Source of the DNA: an uncultured Lachnospiraceae bacterium
Lineage (GTDB): Bacteria > Bacillota > Clostridia > Lachnospirales > Lachnospiraceae
Length of the DNA stretch: 64,000 nucleotides
Direction of reading: 5' to 3'
NCBI GenBank assembly: GCA_900551895.1
Contig: URXX01000002.1
Coordinates: 62,001 to 126,000 of the forward strand
The position numbers were made by a program, and so were the translations under genes. The notes beneath the pieces were generated by a model. That model was not told the DNA's origin and searched no databases. It saw only the letters and a list, made by a program, of their open reading frames with translations. Of this stretch, positions 26,555-34,508 are shown one piece after another (the stretch's first letter is position 1; each line of letters starts with the position of its first letter).

Positions 26555-28033
26555 TTATTTACATAATAATTTGAATTCATCTGCTACGTGCTGTACCTGT
26601 GTTCCGATGATTACCTGTACACTTGTTTTTCCAGGACGGATTACACCTGCAACACCTGCTGATTTAATTTTCTTTTCGTTTACTAAAGTATTATCTTTAA
26701 CTTCAAGACGAAGTCTTGTAATACAGTTGTCGATAGAAGTAACGTTGTCTTTTCCACCTAAACCTTCTAAGATAATTTTAGCAACTTCTGTAAAGTCATT
26801 GTTTGCTAAAACTGCTTTTGCTTCTGTTGCTGCTACTTCATCATCATCGTCTTCTCTACCAGGAGTTTTTAAGTCAAACTTAACGATAGCGAAACGGAAT
26901 ACTACGTAGAATACGATAAATGCAGCAATACCTAAAGGAATAATCATCCATGTATCCTGAGCAGCCGGTAATGAAGATGAGAAGAATAAGTCAGTTGCAC
27001 CTGCTGAGAATGAGAATCCTGCACGGAATCCTAATGCTGCTGTAACAGCTACAAAAATACCGTATAATAAAGCGTAAACTACATATAATGCTGGTGCTAA
27101 GAACATGAAACCAAATTCGAATGGTTCTGTAACACCACAAAGGAATGCACAAACAGCTGCTGAAGCAACTAAACCGATTGCAACTTTTTTCTTGTTAGAT
27201 TTTGCTGTGTGAACCATAGCTAAAGCAGCACCCGGAACACCGAACATCATACATGGGAAGAATCCTGACATGTACATACCTAAACTCCAAGAAACGTCTG
27301 CTGATGTTTTTCCTGCCCAGAAAGCACTCAAATCACCAAGTCCGATTGTATCGAACCAGAATACGTTGTTCAACGCATGGTGTAATCCTGTTGGGATTAA
27401 CAAACGGTTTAAGAATGCGTAGATACCAGCACCTACTGCATCTAATTTAACGATTGATTCACCGATTGCAATAAGTCCACCGAATACTACTGGCCATACG
27501 AATAACAATACTGCTGATGTTAAGATAGAAACAACACCTGCAACGATTGCAACACTACGTTTTCCACTGAAGAATGCAAGCCATGAAGGTAATTTTGTAC
27601 CTTTAAACTTATTGTAGCAAGTAGAACCGATAATACCGGCAATAATACCGATGAATGGGTTAGCAATTTTCTGGAATGCAAGTAAAGTTTTTGCATTTTC
27701 AGCAACTGATGGTCTGATAACTGTTACTACACCTTCTGAAAGAAGAGTTGTAATCATTAACCAAGAAACCATAGCAGCAAGTCCGGCTGTACCGTCATTG
27801 TCATCTGCCATACCAACACCTACACCGATTGCAAACAGGATAGCCATGTTATCAATTAAAGCTCCTCCTGCTTTTACAAGAAACATACCAATGATTTCTT
27901 TCATACCATTGATATCACCACCCTGCATTGTTGCAGGACATAAAAAGTATCCGATACCCATAAGGATACCACAGATAGGTAAGCAAGCTACTGGAAGCAT
28001 TAACGCTTTACCTAATTTTTGAAGATATTTCAT
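26555..28033 (-). CDS. nagE: PTS N-acetylglucosamine/glucose transporter EIICB
   Basis: Transports and phosphorylates sugar across the membrane. The 492-residue protein has an EIIC domain of about ten helices starting MKYLQKLGKALMLPVACLPI, the NRLLIPTGLHHALN segment shared with E. coli NagE, and GFSFSAGATDLFF; then a KTPGREDD linker and an EIIB domain with the phosphorylated Cys in IDNCITRLRLEV. N-acetylglucosamine is favoured over glucose by overall likeness to NagE. EIIA is a separate gene upstream. AGGAGG precedes the ATG at 28033. Confidence 0.88.
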   Translation of the reverse strand: MKYLQKLGKALMLPVACLPICGILMGIGYFLCPATMQGGDINGMKEIIGMFLVKAGGALIDNMAILFAIGVGVGMADDNDGTAGLAAMVSWLMITTLLSEGVVTVIRPSVAENAKTLLAFQKIANPFIGIIAGIIGSTCYNKFKGTKLPSWLAFFSGKRSVAIVAGVVSILTSAVLLFVWPVVFGGLIAIGESIVKLDAVGAGIYAFLNRLLIPTGLHHALNNVFWFDTIGLGDLSAFWAGKTSADVSWSLGMYMSGFFPCMMFGVPGAALAMVHTAKSNKKKVAIGLVASAAVCAFLCGVTEPFEFGFMFLAPALYVVYALLYGIFVAVTAALGFRAGFSFSAGATDLFFSSSLPAAQDTWMIIPLGIAAFIVFYVVFRFAIVKFDLKTPGREDDDDEVAATEAKAVLANNDFTEVAKIILEGLGGKDNVTSIDNCITRLRLEVKDNTLVNEKKIKSAGVAGVIRPGKTSVQVIIGTQVQHVADEFKLLCK

Positions 28034-28114
28034 AATTTTCTCCTCCTTTTCTCTCATTTTTCATGATATCTTCTCTTATATAAAACCCCGCAAGAGCGAA
28101 GTTCAATACCTGTA

Positions 28115-28609
28115 CTATTTGATGATAGTCATCACTTCGTCCTTTGTACCTACTGTTTTTCCTGTTGTAGTTTTGATTTCGCTATAGTCAGCAGTATTGC
28201 AAATAATAACCGGAGAAACAACTTCTAAGCCTGCATTTTTGATTGCATCAATGTCAAACTCTAACAATAAATCTCCTGCTTTTACTTTGTCTCCTGCTTT
28301 TACGTGTTCTGTAAACGGTTCACCCTTTAATGTAACCGTATCCAATCCTACATGAACAAGAATTTCAATTCCACTCTCAGATTTCATTGAGATTGCATGT
28401 TTTGTATCGAATACCATTTCTACTGTTGCATCAATTGGAGCATACACTTTTCCAACAGACGGAACAATAGCAACACCTTTACCTAAAATTTCTTCACCAA
28501 AAGTCGGGTCGCTCACTTTTGCAAGTTCAATTACCTCTCCCTCGATTGGAGCATATAAAACTTCTCCCTTTTTGCCAAAACCTAATTTTTCTTTTAATGA
28601 ACCAAGCAT
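28115..28609 (-). CDS. crr: PTS glucose-type EIIA
   Basis: A 164-residue EIIA-Glc-type protein that passes phosphate from HPr to the EIIB domain. Motifs: LYAPIEGEVIELAKVSDPTF, the support His in FDTKHAISMKS and the phosphorylated His in EILVHVGLDTVTLKG. It lies between ptsI and the EIICB gene. Confidence 0.92.
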   Translation of the reverse strand: MLGSLKEKLGFGKKGEVLYAPIEGEVIELAKVSDPTFGEEILGKGVAIVPSVGKVYAPIDATVEMVFDTKHAISMKSESGIEILVHVGLDTVTLKGEPFTEHVKAGDKVKAGDLLLEFDIDAIKNAGLEVVSPVIICNTADYSEIKTTTGKTVGTKDEVMTIIK

Positions 28610-28626
28610 TTCTTTCTCCTCTTTCT

Positions 28627-30246
28627 TTACTTCATTTCCCGAATGATTTTTCTCAATTTCAAAATCATGGACGGAGCAACCGATAATTCATCTACTCCCA
28701 TTCTCACAAATGTTTCTGTCAACTCTGTATCTGCACCGAGTTCACCACAGATTCCTGTCCATTTTCCTGCTTTATGAGAATTATCTACAACCATTTGAAT
28801 CATTTTCAAAACCGCTTTATGATGCGGATTGTAGAACGTATCTAACTTCTCATTCTGACGGTCAATCGCAAGCGTGTACTGTGTCAAATCATTTGTACCT
28901 ATACTAAAGAAATCTACCAACTCAGCCAATTCATCACTAATTATAACTGCCGCCGGAGTTTCTATCATTACGCCTTCTTCTACATCTTTGTACGGAATAT
29001 CACATTCATAAAGTTCTTTTTTCACTTCCGCTACAATTTTCTGAATCTTTTTCACTTCTTCCACAGATGTAATCATCGGATACATAATAGAAATATTTCC
29101 ATATACAGATGCTCTGAAAATGGCTCTCAACTGCGTTTTAAAGATTTCCGGCTGCGAAAGACAGATACGAATCGCTCTGTATCCCAATGCCGGATTTTCT
29201 TCTTCGCCTAAATTTAAGTAATCGGCCTGTTTATCAGCACCAATATCCAAAGTTCTGATAATCACTTTTTTTCCTGCCATATTCTGCGCAACCTGTTTGT
29301 ATGCCTGAAACTGTTCCTCCTCACTCGGAAGTTCATTTCGCCCGATATACAGGAATTCACTTCTGAATAAGCCAATCCCCCCTGCATCGTTTTCCAAAAC
29401 ATATCCTACATCGGAAGCGCTTCCGATATTAGCGTAAAGTTCAATTTTCTTTCCGCCAAGCGTTATATTTTCTTTACCTTTTAATTCTAAAAGTAATTTT
29501 CTCTTTTCTTCTTCTTCGGCGATTTTTGTTAAAGTGGCATTTTTCACTTCTTCTGTCGGTTCTAAAATCATTTCCCCTTCAAAACCGTCCACAACCGCTT
29601 CCATGCCTGTCTTCAACTCTTCCAAATTCATATCTACTCCGATTAGCGCCGGAATATTCATCATACGTGCCAAAATAGCCGTATGCGAATTTGTCGAACC
29701 GTGTACCGTAACAAAAGCAAGAATTTTATCTTTATCCATCTGTACAGTTTCACTTGGAGTCAAATCATCTGCGACTACAATTACCGGTTCTTCAAAGTTC
29801 ATGTCATTTCCTTCTCCGCCGATAAGATTCTGCACAAGTCTTTCCGAAATATCTTTAATATCTGCCGCTCTTGCACGCATATAATCATCGTCCATGCTTG
29901 CAAACATTTCCGAAAAACTGTCGCCTGCGGAAGCAACCGCATACTCCGCATTCACTTCCTGCGTACGTATAATATTTTCAATCGCTTCATTAAAATCCGC
30001 ATCGTCCAACATCATCTGATGCACTTCAAAGATAGCCGCACTCGCTTCCCCTACTTCTTTCAAAGCTTTTTCATATAATTTTTGCAACTGCCCACAAGCA
30101 AGTTCTTTCGCCTGATTTACTCTCTCGATTTCTTCTTCAGCACTCTCTGCTTTTGTACGTTTAACAACATAATCTGTCTTTTTCAACACAGAAATTTTAC
30201 CAAGAGCAATCCCTTTATAAACTGATTTCCCTTTTAAACATTCCAT
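28627..30246 (-). CDS. ptsI: PTS enzyme I
   Basis: Autophosphorylates from phosphoenolpyruvate and phosphorylates HPr. The 539-residue protein has the phospho-His in FVTVHGSTNSHTAILARMMN, the PEP-site Arg lines LFRSEFLYIGRNELPSEEEQ and IIRTLDIGADKQ, and the active-site Cys in WTGICGELGAD. The ATG at 30246 is chosen; an in-frame GTG at 30264 is possible. Confidence 0.96.
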   Translation of the reverse strand: MECLKGKSVYKGIALGKISVLKKTDYVVKRTKAESAEEEIERVNQAKELACGQLQKLYEKALKEVGEASAAIFEVHQMMLDDADFNEAIENIIRTQEVNAEYAVASAGDSFSEMFASMDDDYMRARAADIKDISERLVQNLIGGEGNDMNFEEPVIVVADDLTPSETVQMDKDKILAFVTVHGSTNSHTAILARMMNIPALIGVDMNLEELKTGMEAVVDGFEGEMILEPTEEVKNATLTKIAEEEEKRKLLLELKGKENITLGGKKIELYANIGSASDVGYVLENDAGGIGLFRSEFLYIGRNELPSEEEQFQAYKQVAQNMAGKKVIIRTLDIGADKQADYLNLGEEENPALGYRAIRICLSQPEIFKTQLRAIFRASVYGNISIMYPMITSVEEVKKIQKIVAEVKKELYECDIPYKDVEEGVMIETPAAVIISDELAELVDFFSIGTNDLTQYTLAIDRQNEKLDTFYNPHHKAVLKMIQMVVDNSHKAGKWTGICGELGADTELTETFVRMGVDELSVAPSMILKLRKIIREMK

Positions 30247-30276
30247 ATTTCCTGTTCCTATCACCTTTTGTAAATC

Positions 30277-30534
30277 TTATAAATTTGTTTCAAAAAATGT
30301 TTTCACGCCTTCAAACGCCACATCTTCATCTTCGCCTTCTACAGAAACTTCTACAGTCTGTCCGCATTTTACTGCCAAAGACATAACAGACATAAGTCTT
30401 GTTGCTTCTGCTGATTTACCTTCTTTTGTAATAGTGATTACACTTTTATAATTTTTTGCCTCTTTCGCAAGCATTCCTGCCGGTCTTGCATGAATTCCTA
30501 ATTCATCTTTAATTGTGTACTCAAATTTTTTCAT
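30277..30534 (-). CDS. ptsH: Phosphocarrier protein HPr with Arg at position 46
   Basis: The 85-residue protein has the phosphorylated His15 in LGIHARPAGMLAKEA. By direct numbering from His15, residue 46 is Arg (AEATRLMSVMSL), where Bacillus HPr has the regulatory Ser46 (NLKSIMGVMSL). HPr kinase could therefore not modify the usual site, and this HPr should not serve CcpA in the classical way. AAGGAG precedes the ATG. It lies between the antiterminator gene and ptsI. Confidence 0.95.
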   Translation of the reverse strand: MKKFEYTIKDELGIHARPAGMLAKEAKNYKSVITITKEGKSAEATRLMSVMSLAVKCGQTVEVSVEGEDEDVAFEGVKTFFETNL

Positions 30535-30571
30535 TGTCCTTAACTCCTTTTTAACTCTTTATATATATCAT

Positions 30572-31390
30572 TTATGGAATAATGATCGTTTGAATATGTA
30601 CTGCAAGAAAACCCTCTTCTTCTTTTTCAAGCAGTATTCCCAACTTGCGTTCCACACTCTTACATATGTGGCGCGCAACCATGCCTGCTTTCGCATAATT
30701 CTCTTCGACAAACTGATTCAAATCTATATTAATCTTCTCTTTTGCTTTCGCCCTTGCAATCATGTAATAGAGTTGACTCATTAACCGGATTCCGCCAAGT
30801 GATTCTCGATTGATACTTTGATTCAGCATCTTCTCGATATCCAGCATACATTCATCAATAATCTGTGTAACCTTAAGTGTTTCCGACACTTCCGCATCAG
30901 ATAATCCCGAATGAATATGCAGCGCAATAAATCCCACCTCATCATCAGTAATTCTGTAACCTGTTATCTCTTCGATAATTTCTCGACTCTTTGCAACTAT
31001 GGTATACTCTTTACCAAACAATGCCTTAATATCCGCAATAAACGGATTCGGAAGATACATGTTCTCCTCCGCCCTCTTTGCCGCAAAAGCAATGTGATCC
31101 GCCAGCGGGATTAATATATCCGGATTAATTGTTTTAAAAACAACCTGCGCCTCGTCAATAATCCGTCCTGCCGCCTCCAAATATTTTGGCTCAATACCTT
31201 TCACGGCATTAATCATTGACCGCTCATTTTCTTTGACTGCCAAAGTGTAGATTTTCGCATCTTTGATTGCAGTAAACTTATCGCCTGGTTTTTTTCCAAA
31301 TCCAATGCCTTTTCCAACCAAGATTCTTTCTCCTTCGTCATGTTTGGCAAGAAAAGCATTGTTATTCAAAACTTTTATAATTTGATACAT
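30572..31390 (-). CDS. BglG/LicT-family transcription antiterminator
   Basis: RNA-binding antiterminator controlled by PTS phosphorylation. The 272-residue protein has an N-terminal CAT domain (MYQIIKVLNNNAFLAKHDEG...GKGIGFGKKPGDKF) and two PRD domains with the conserved His residues in IPLADHIAFA, FIALHIHSGL, MVARHICKSVE and FLAVHIQTI. It is the first gene of the ptsH-ptsI-crr-EIICB unit and a RAT-like element lies in its own leader, so it should control the whole operon. Confidence 0.93.
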   Translation of the reverse strand: MYQIIKVLNNNAFLAKHDEGERILVGKGIGFGKKPGDKFTAIKDAKIYTLAVKENERSMINAVKGIEPKYLEAAGRIIDEAQVVFKTINPDILIPLADHIAFAAKRAEENMYLPNPFIADIKALFGKEYTIVAKSREIIEEITGYRITDDEVGFIALHIHSGLSDAEVSETLKVTQIIDECMLDIEKMLNQSINRESLGGIRLMSQLYYMIARAKAKEKINIDLNQFVEENYAKAGMVARHICKSVERKLGILLEKEEEGFLAVHIQTIIIP

Positions 31391-31415
31391 GAACCAAACC
31401 CCTTCACTTTATCAA

Positions 31416-31477
31416 TTAAAAAGACATAAACATATCCTGCTTATCCAATTCTATAAAGCATATATTGGACTGCGGAA
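31416..31477 (-). terminator. Leader terminator overlapping the RAT
   Basis: On the minus strand TTCCGC and TCCAAT pair with ATTGGA and GC-A-GGA (31435-31477), then a T-rich tract (TTTATGTCTTTTT) follows. Its 5' arm shares two bases with the 3' arm of the RAT, so the two structures compete. Confidence 0.6.
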
Positions 31478-31510
31478 TAGTTTATGCCTGCTTACCAGTA
31501 ACACACTATT
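31476..31510 (-). promoter_or_regulatory. RAT (ribonucleic antiterminator) element
   Basis: On the minus strand, arms AATAGT (31505-31510) and ACTATT (31476-31481) enclose GTGTTACTGGTAAGCAGGC, which matches the LicT/SacT-type RAT core (TTACTG and GCAGGC on opposite sides of the hairpin). It lies about 20 bases into the predicted leader and 86 bases before the antiterminator start. Confidence 0.75.
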
Positions 31511-31536
31511 ATCTGCACTCTCGATTGTCTTTTTTT

Positions 31537-31565
31537 ACTATACCATATTGCAACAATATAGGCAA
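31537..31565 (-). promoter_or_regulatory. Promoter of the antiterminator-PTS operon
   Basis: TTGCCT (31560-31565), 17-base spacer, TATAGT (31537-31542) on the minus strand, upstream of the RAT. The remaining 31566-31636 is AT-rich with no further structure seen. Confidence 0.65.
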
Positions 31566-31636
31566 GTTTTATTTTTTACGAAAGCAACATCATTTTTTTG
31601 TCAAGATTGCACAAATAATAGTTTATATTATAAGTC

Positions 31637-31768
31637 TTATTTTTCTACTTTTTTGTTTTGCATTTTCTTTTTTTCTTCATCTTCCTGTTTTTCTGAAAGT
31701 TTTTTCTTCAGCATACAATTTTCATCCAGTTCATATACCGCTGTCCCGTCAATAATCAGTTTTCTCAT
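31637..31768 (-). CDS. Small uncharacterised protein, 43 aa
   Basis: Reads MRKLIIDGTAVYELDENC followed by a strongly charged Lys/Glu tail ending in KVEK. AAAGGAG lies nine bases before the ATG. The N-terminal half looks like a short beta-hairpin ('LIIDGTAVYELDE') and the C-terminal half like a charged helix. It is divergent to the two-gene unit at 31872. Similar tiny proteins seem to occur in other Lachnospiraceae; the function is unknown. Confidence 0.6.
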   Translation of the reverse strand: MRKLIIDGTAVYELDENCMLKKKLSEKQEDEEKKKMQNKKVEK

Positions 31769-31871
31769 CTCTTCTTACTCCTTTCACCCTTCTGCTATTA
31801 CTATATGAGCATTTCATATTTTTGTTTTTTTATACATATATATCTACAACGCTACATTTCTAAGGAGTGCT

Positions 31872-32342
31872 ATGCAAGAAGAGACAACAGATAAAATGAC
31901 GCCGTTTGACAGACTCATTTCATCAAAAGATTTACAACTGATGAAACTAATCATTCCTTATACCCCTCCCGCCAATCAGCATATGCTGGCAATTTTGGTG
32001 AAATTTTTAGAATTAAACCGTACAATTAAAATCTTTCATCAATCCCGCCAAAACATACATACACAAACTTTTGAAAAATCTTTTTCTTCACCTTTAGATA
32101 TAGTCGATGAAATTCGCCCCTATTTATCTGAAGCAGAAAGAACTTCGATAGATTCAATTTTAAATGTATTTAATATGATGCAGATGCTGGAAACAATGGA
32201 AAAAATGTCCGGTACGGAAACATTTAATCCAATGGATATGGTAAAGGAAATGCTCACTCCCGAGCAACAAACAATGTTTGAAATGTACAATACGATGTTT
32301 CAGGAAAGCGATGATAATGACAATAATAAAGAAGGAGAATGA
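31872..32342 (+). CDS. Uncharacterised helical protein, 156 aa
   Basis: No family recognised. The protein is predicted helical, soluble and without Cys, with a Met-rich second half (FNMMQMLETMEKM, NPMDMVKEMLTPEQQTMFEMYNTMF) and an acidic Asp/Asn/Glu tail. AAGGAG lies four bases before the ATG. The next gene begins at its 3' end, so the two form one unit. Met-rich amphipathic helices could bind hydrophobic surfaces; this is a guess. Confidence 0.75.
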   Translation: MQEETTDKMTPFDRLISSKDLQLMKLIIPYTPPANQHMLAILVKFLELNRTIKIFHQSRQNIHTQTFEKSFSSPLDIVDEIRPYLSEAERTSIDSILNVFNMMQMLETMEKMSGTETFNPMDMVKEMLTPEQQTMFEMYNTMFQESDDNDNNKEGE

Positions 32343-32347
32343 TAATT

Positions 32348-32626
32348 ATGGAAGATTGGCTTAACCGACCGGAATTGAAACAAATCGATCCGGTGAAACT
32401 GGAATTAATGAAAACAGTTATCGCAAAAACAAAAGGAAAGACCGGAAATGACTTAGCCCCTATTCTGCTCTCATTGATTATGACAGCAAATAAAAAAGGC
32501 ATACGTTTCTCCGGAGAAGAAATCACATTTATTATGGAATTGATGAAAGAAGGGAAAACCGCTGACGAACAGGCACGTATTGATAAAACTGCCAACATGA
32601 TACAAGCTGCCATGCATAAAAAATAA
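32348..32626 (+). CDS. Uncharacterised helical protein, 92 aa
   Basis: Begins MEDWLNRPELKQIDPVKLELM and is helical throughout, with ISLIMTANKKGIRFSGEEITFIMELMKEGKTADEQARID-like spacing in its second half (written here from residues 42-80 approximately). The ATG at 32348 is ten bases after AAGGAG; the ATG at 32339 is too close to that site. Coupled to the 156-aa gene by a five-base gap. The family is unknown to me. Confidence 0.72.
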   Translation: MEDWLNRPELKQIDPVKLELMKTVIAKTKGKTGNDLAPILLSLIMTANKKGIRFSGEEITFIMELMKEGKTADEQARIDKTANMIQAAMHKK

Positions 32627-32628
32627 AA

Positions 32629-32658
32629 TCGACATAAACATATAAAATCTGTTATACT
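32629..32658 (+). promoter_or_regulatory. Possible promoter of the truA-like gene
   Basis: TCGACA (32629-32634), 18-base spacer, TATACT (32653-32658), 35 bases before the ATG. Confidence 0.45.
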
Positions 32659-32693
32659 ATAACAAATTCAATTTACAAAGGAGTTTCCTACTT

Positions 32694-33437
32694 ATGAGAA
32701 ATATAAAATTAACACTCGAATATGACGGGAGTCGTTATCAGGGCTGGCAGCGTTTAGGAAAAGGTGAGTCCTCCAATACAATTTCTAACAAAATTATTGA
32801 GGTCGTACACAAAATGACAAATGAAACCGTTGAACTTTTCTGCGGTGCAAGAACGGAAGTCGGCGTTCACGCATATGCACAGACTGTCAATTTTAAGACA
32901 ACTTCCGATATGAAACTTTGGGAAATCAAGCAATACTTAAATCGTTATCTCCCAATGGATATTGCCGTTACGGATATCGAAGAAAAACCCGAACGTTTTC
33001 ATGCTTCACTCAACGCCACATCAAAGATTTATATGTATCGCATAGCAATCGGAGAAGTTCCAAGTGTTTTCGACCGCAAATACACCTACTATTCCTTCAA
33101 GAAACCGGATGTTGATGTAATGAAACAGGCTTCTCTTCTGCTTGTAGGCAAACACGATTTCAAAAAATTCTCAACGGTAAAGAAAAACAAATCTACAACA
33201 AAAGAAATCTACGACATTGACATTTATGCAGATGACGAAGAAATTCAGATTACTATACACGCTAACGACTTTCTGCACAATATGGCGCGCATGATTATCG
33301 GCACTTTAATTGATATCGGGCTTGGCAATCGCAAAAAAGAAGAAATCGAGGATATTTTTAATCCAAACTCTTCTATACAGGCAAGCGTTCCATGTGATCC
33401 AAAAGGATTATATTTGCAAGAAGTATTATACAACTAA
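32694..33437 (+). CDS. TruA-like tRNA pseudouridine synthase with Glu replacing catalytic Asp
   Basis: A 247-residue TruA-family protein: NIKLTLEYDGSRYQGWQRLG, the active-site segment, YMYRIAIG, and C-terminal FLHNMARMIIGTLIDIG. In TruA the catalytic Asp lies in GRTDAGVHA; here the codons give ARTEVGVHAYAQ (about residues 52-63), so Gly and Asp are replaced by Ala and Glu. The protein may be a paralogue with altered or lost activity; the canonical truA normally sits beside the ECF transporter genes, which are absent here. Confidence 0.85.
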   Translation: MRNIKLTLEYDGSRYQGWQRLGKGESSNTISNKIIEVVHKMTNETVELFCGARTEVGVHAYAQTVNFKTTSDMKLWEIKQYLNRYLPMDIAVTDIEEKPERFHASLNATSKIYMYRIAIGEVPSVFDRKYTYYSFKKPDVDVMKQASLLLVGKHDFKKFSTVKKNKSTTKEIYDIDIYADDEEIQITIHANDFLHNMARMIIGTLIDIGLGNRKKEEIEDIFNPNSSIQASVPCDPKGLYLQEVLYN

Positions 33438-33444
33438 CAAAATT

Positions 33445-33472
33445 GGGGAATGCACTTCGCACTCCCCTTTTT
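33445..33472 (+). terminator. Terminator after the truA-like gene
   Basis: GGGGA-A-TGC and GCA-C-TCCCC arms with a short loop, followed by TTTTT on the plus strand. Confidence 0.85.
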
Positions 33473-34327
33473 CTATCCGAGATATTTTACTAATTCATCA
33501 TATTTCTTTTCCATCTGTTCATAACCGTGTCTGTAAAACTCTTCCTGTTTTTCTACATTTCTCTCCAATCTGGAAATCATCATCGTTTCCGGACGAATAA
33601 CGAAAATTTTTCCCTCGTCCTCCAGTTTTTCGATTTTCTCTAATGTACGGTTATACATGACAGGACGTTTTATTAATGTTTTTACCAATTCAGGATATTT
33701 CTTATATGCAGATACATACAAGCGTCTTCTCGCTTTTGTAACAAATTTCTTTCTGTAGCCTTTATTTTTTGTCAAAACAATAACCATTTTCTTATTGCCG
33801 TATTTCATTGCTCTCCTAATCGGAATGGAATCAGACAGTCCGCCGTCCAAATACGGAACTCCGTCTATATTTACGATAGGCGAAATCAAAGGCATACTGC
33901 TGGATGCACGACAAATCTTCATCAATCTTTCTTTGTTTTCTCTGTCGTCCATATATTCCGCTTTTCCTGTGATGCAGTTTGTTGTTACCCATTCCGTAGC
34001 AATCTCCGAATCGAAATAAGTATCATAATCAAACGGAAAAATCTCATTTGGAAATTTATCAAAAATCATATCCATATTCAGCAGACTCTTTTCCTTTATA
34101 AATCTGCGTATCCCCATATAATAGTCGTACTCATCTTCCTGATGTATCATACATTTTTTTGTTCTCTCTATCTGCTTGGCAACATAGTTTACTCCATTGC
34201 ATGTTCCTGCGGATACACCTACAACATATGATAAATACAGATTTCTTTCCATCAGATAATCTAACACCCCTGATGTAAATACTCCTCGAACTGCTCCGCC
34301 TTCCAAAATCAAAGTTCCTTTTTTCAT
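33473..34327 (-). CDS. Patatin-like phospholipase
   Basis: A 284-residue RssA/YjjU-type protein, a cytoplasmic lipid acyl hydrolase by family. It shows the oxyanion Gly-rich LEGGAVRGVFTSG (about residues 7-19), the Ser nucleophile in VGVSAGTCNGVNY and the dyad Asp in YLDGGLSDSIPI. The substrate is unknown. Monocistronic, convergent with the truA-like gene. Confidence 0.9.
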   Translation of the reverse strand: MKKGTLILEGGAVRGVFTSGVLDYLMERNLYLSYVVGVSAGTCNGVNYVAKQIERTKKCMIHQEDEYDYYMGIRRFIKEKSLLNMDMIFDKFPNEIFPFDYDTYFDSEIATEWVTTNCITGKAEYMDDRENKERLMKICRASSSMPLISPIVNIDGVPYLDGGLSDSIPIRRAMKYGNKKMVIVLTKNKGYRKKFVTKARRRLYVSAYKKYPELVKTLIKRPVMYNRTLEKIEKLEDEGKIFVIRPETMMISRLERNVEKQEEFYRHGYEQMEKKYDELVKYLG

Positions 34328-34423
34328 CTATATCACTCCCCATTTTGTTTTTCTAAATTATATACCCATTTTTCTTCTGTGCAAACCTCTTCTTATTATT
34401 TTTTCCTAAACTTTTTGTAAACC

Positions 34424-34452
34424 TTGCCATTTTACTGCTCTCATGCTAAGAT
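34424..34452 (+). promoter_or_regulatory. Promoter of the ABC-F gene
   Basis: TTGCCA (34424-34429), 17-base spacer, TAAGAT (34447-34452), about 56 bases before the ATG. Confidence 0.5.
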
Positions 34453-34508
34453 AGGCGGTGGAATACTATTATTAGGAAACAATATTTTAAAATAAAGGAG
34501 ACTCTATT

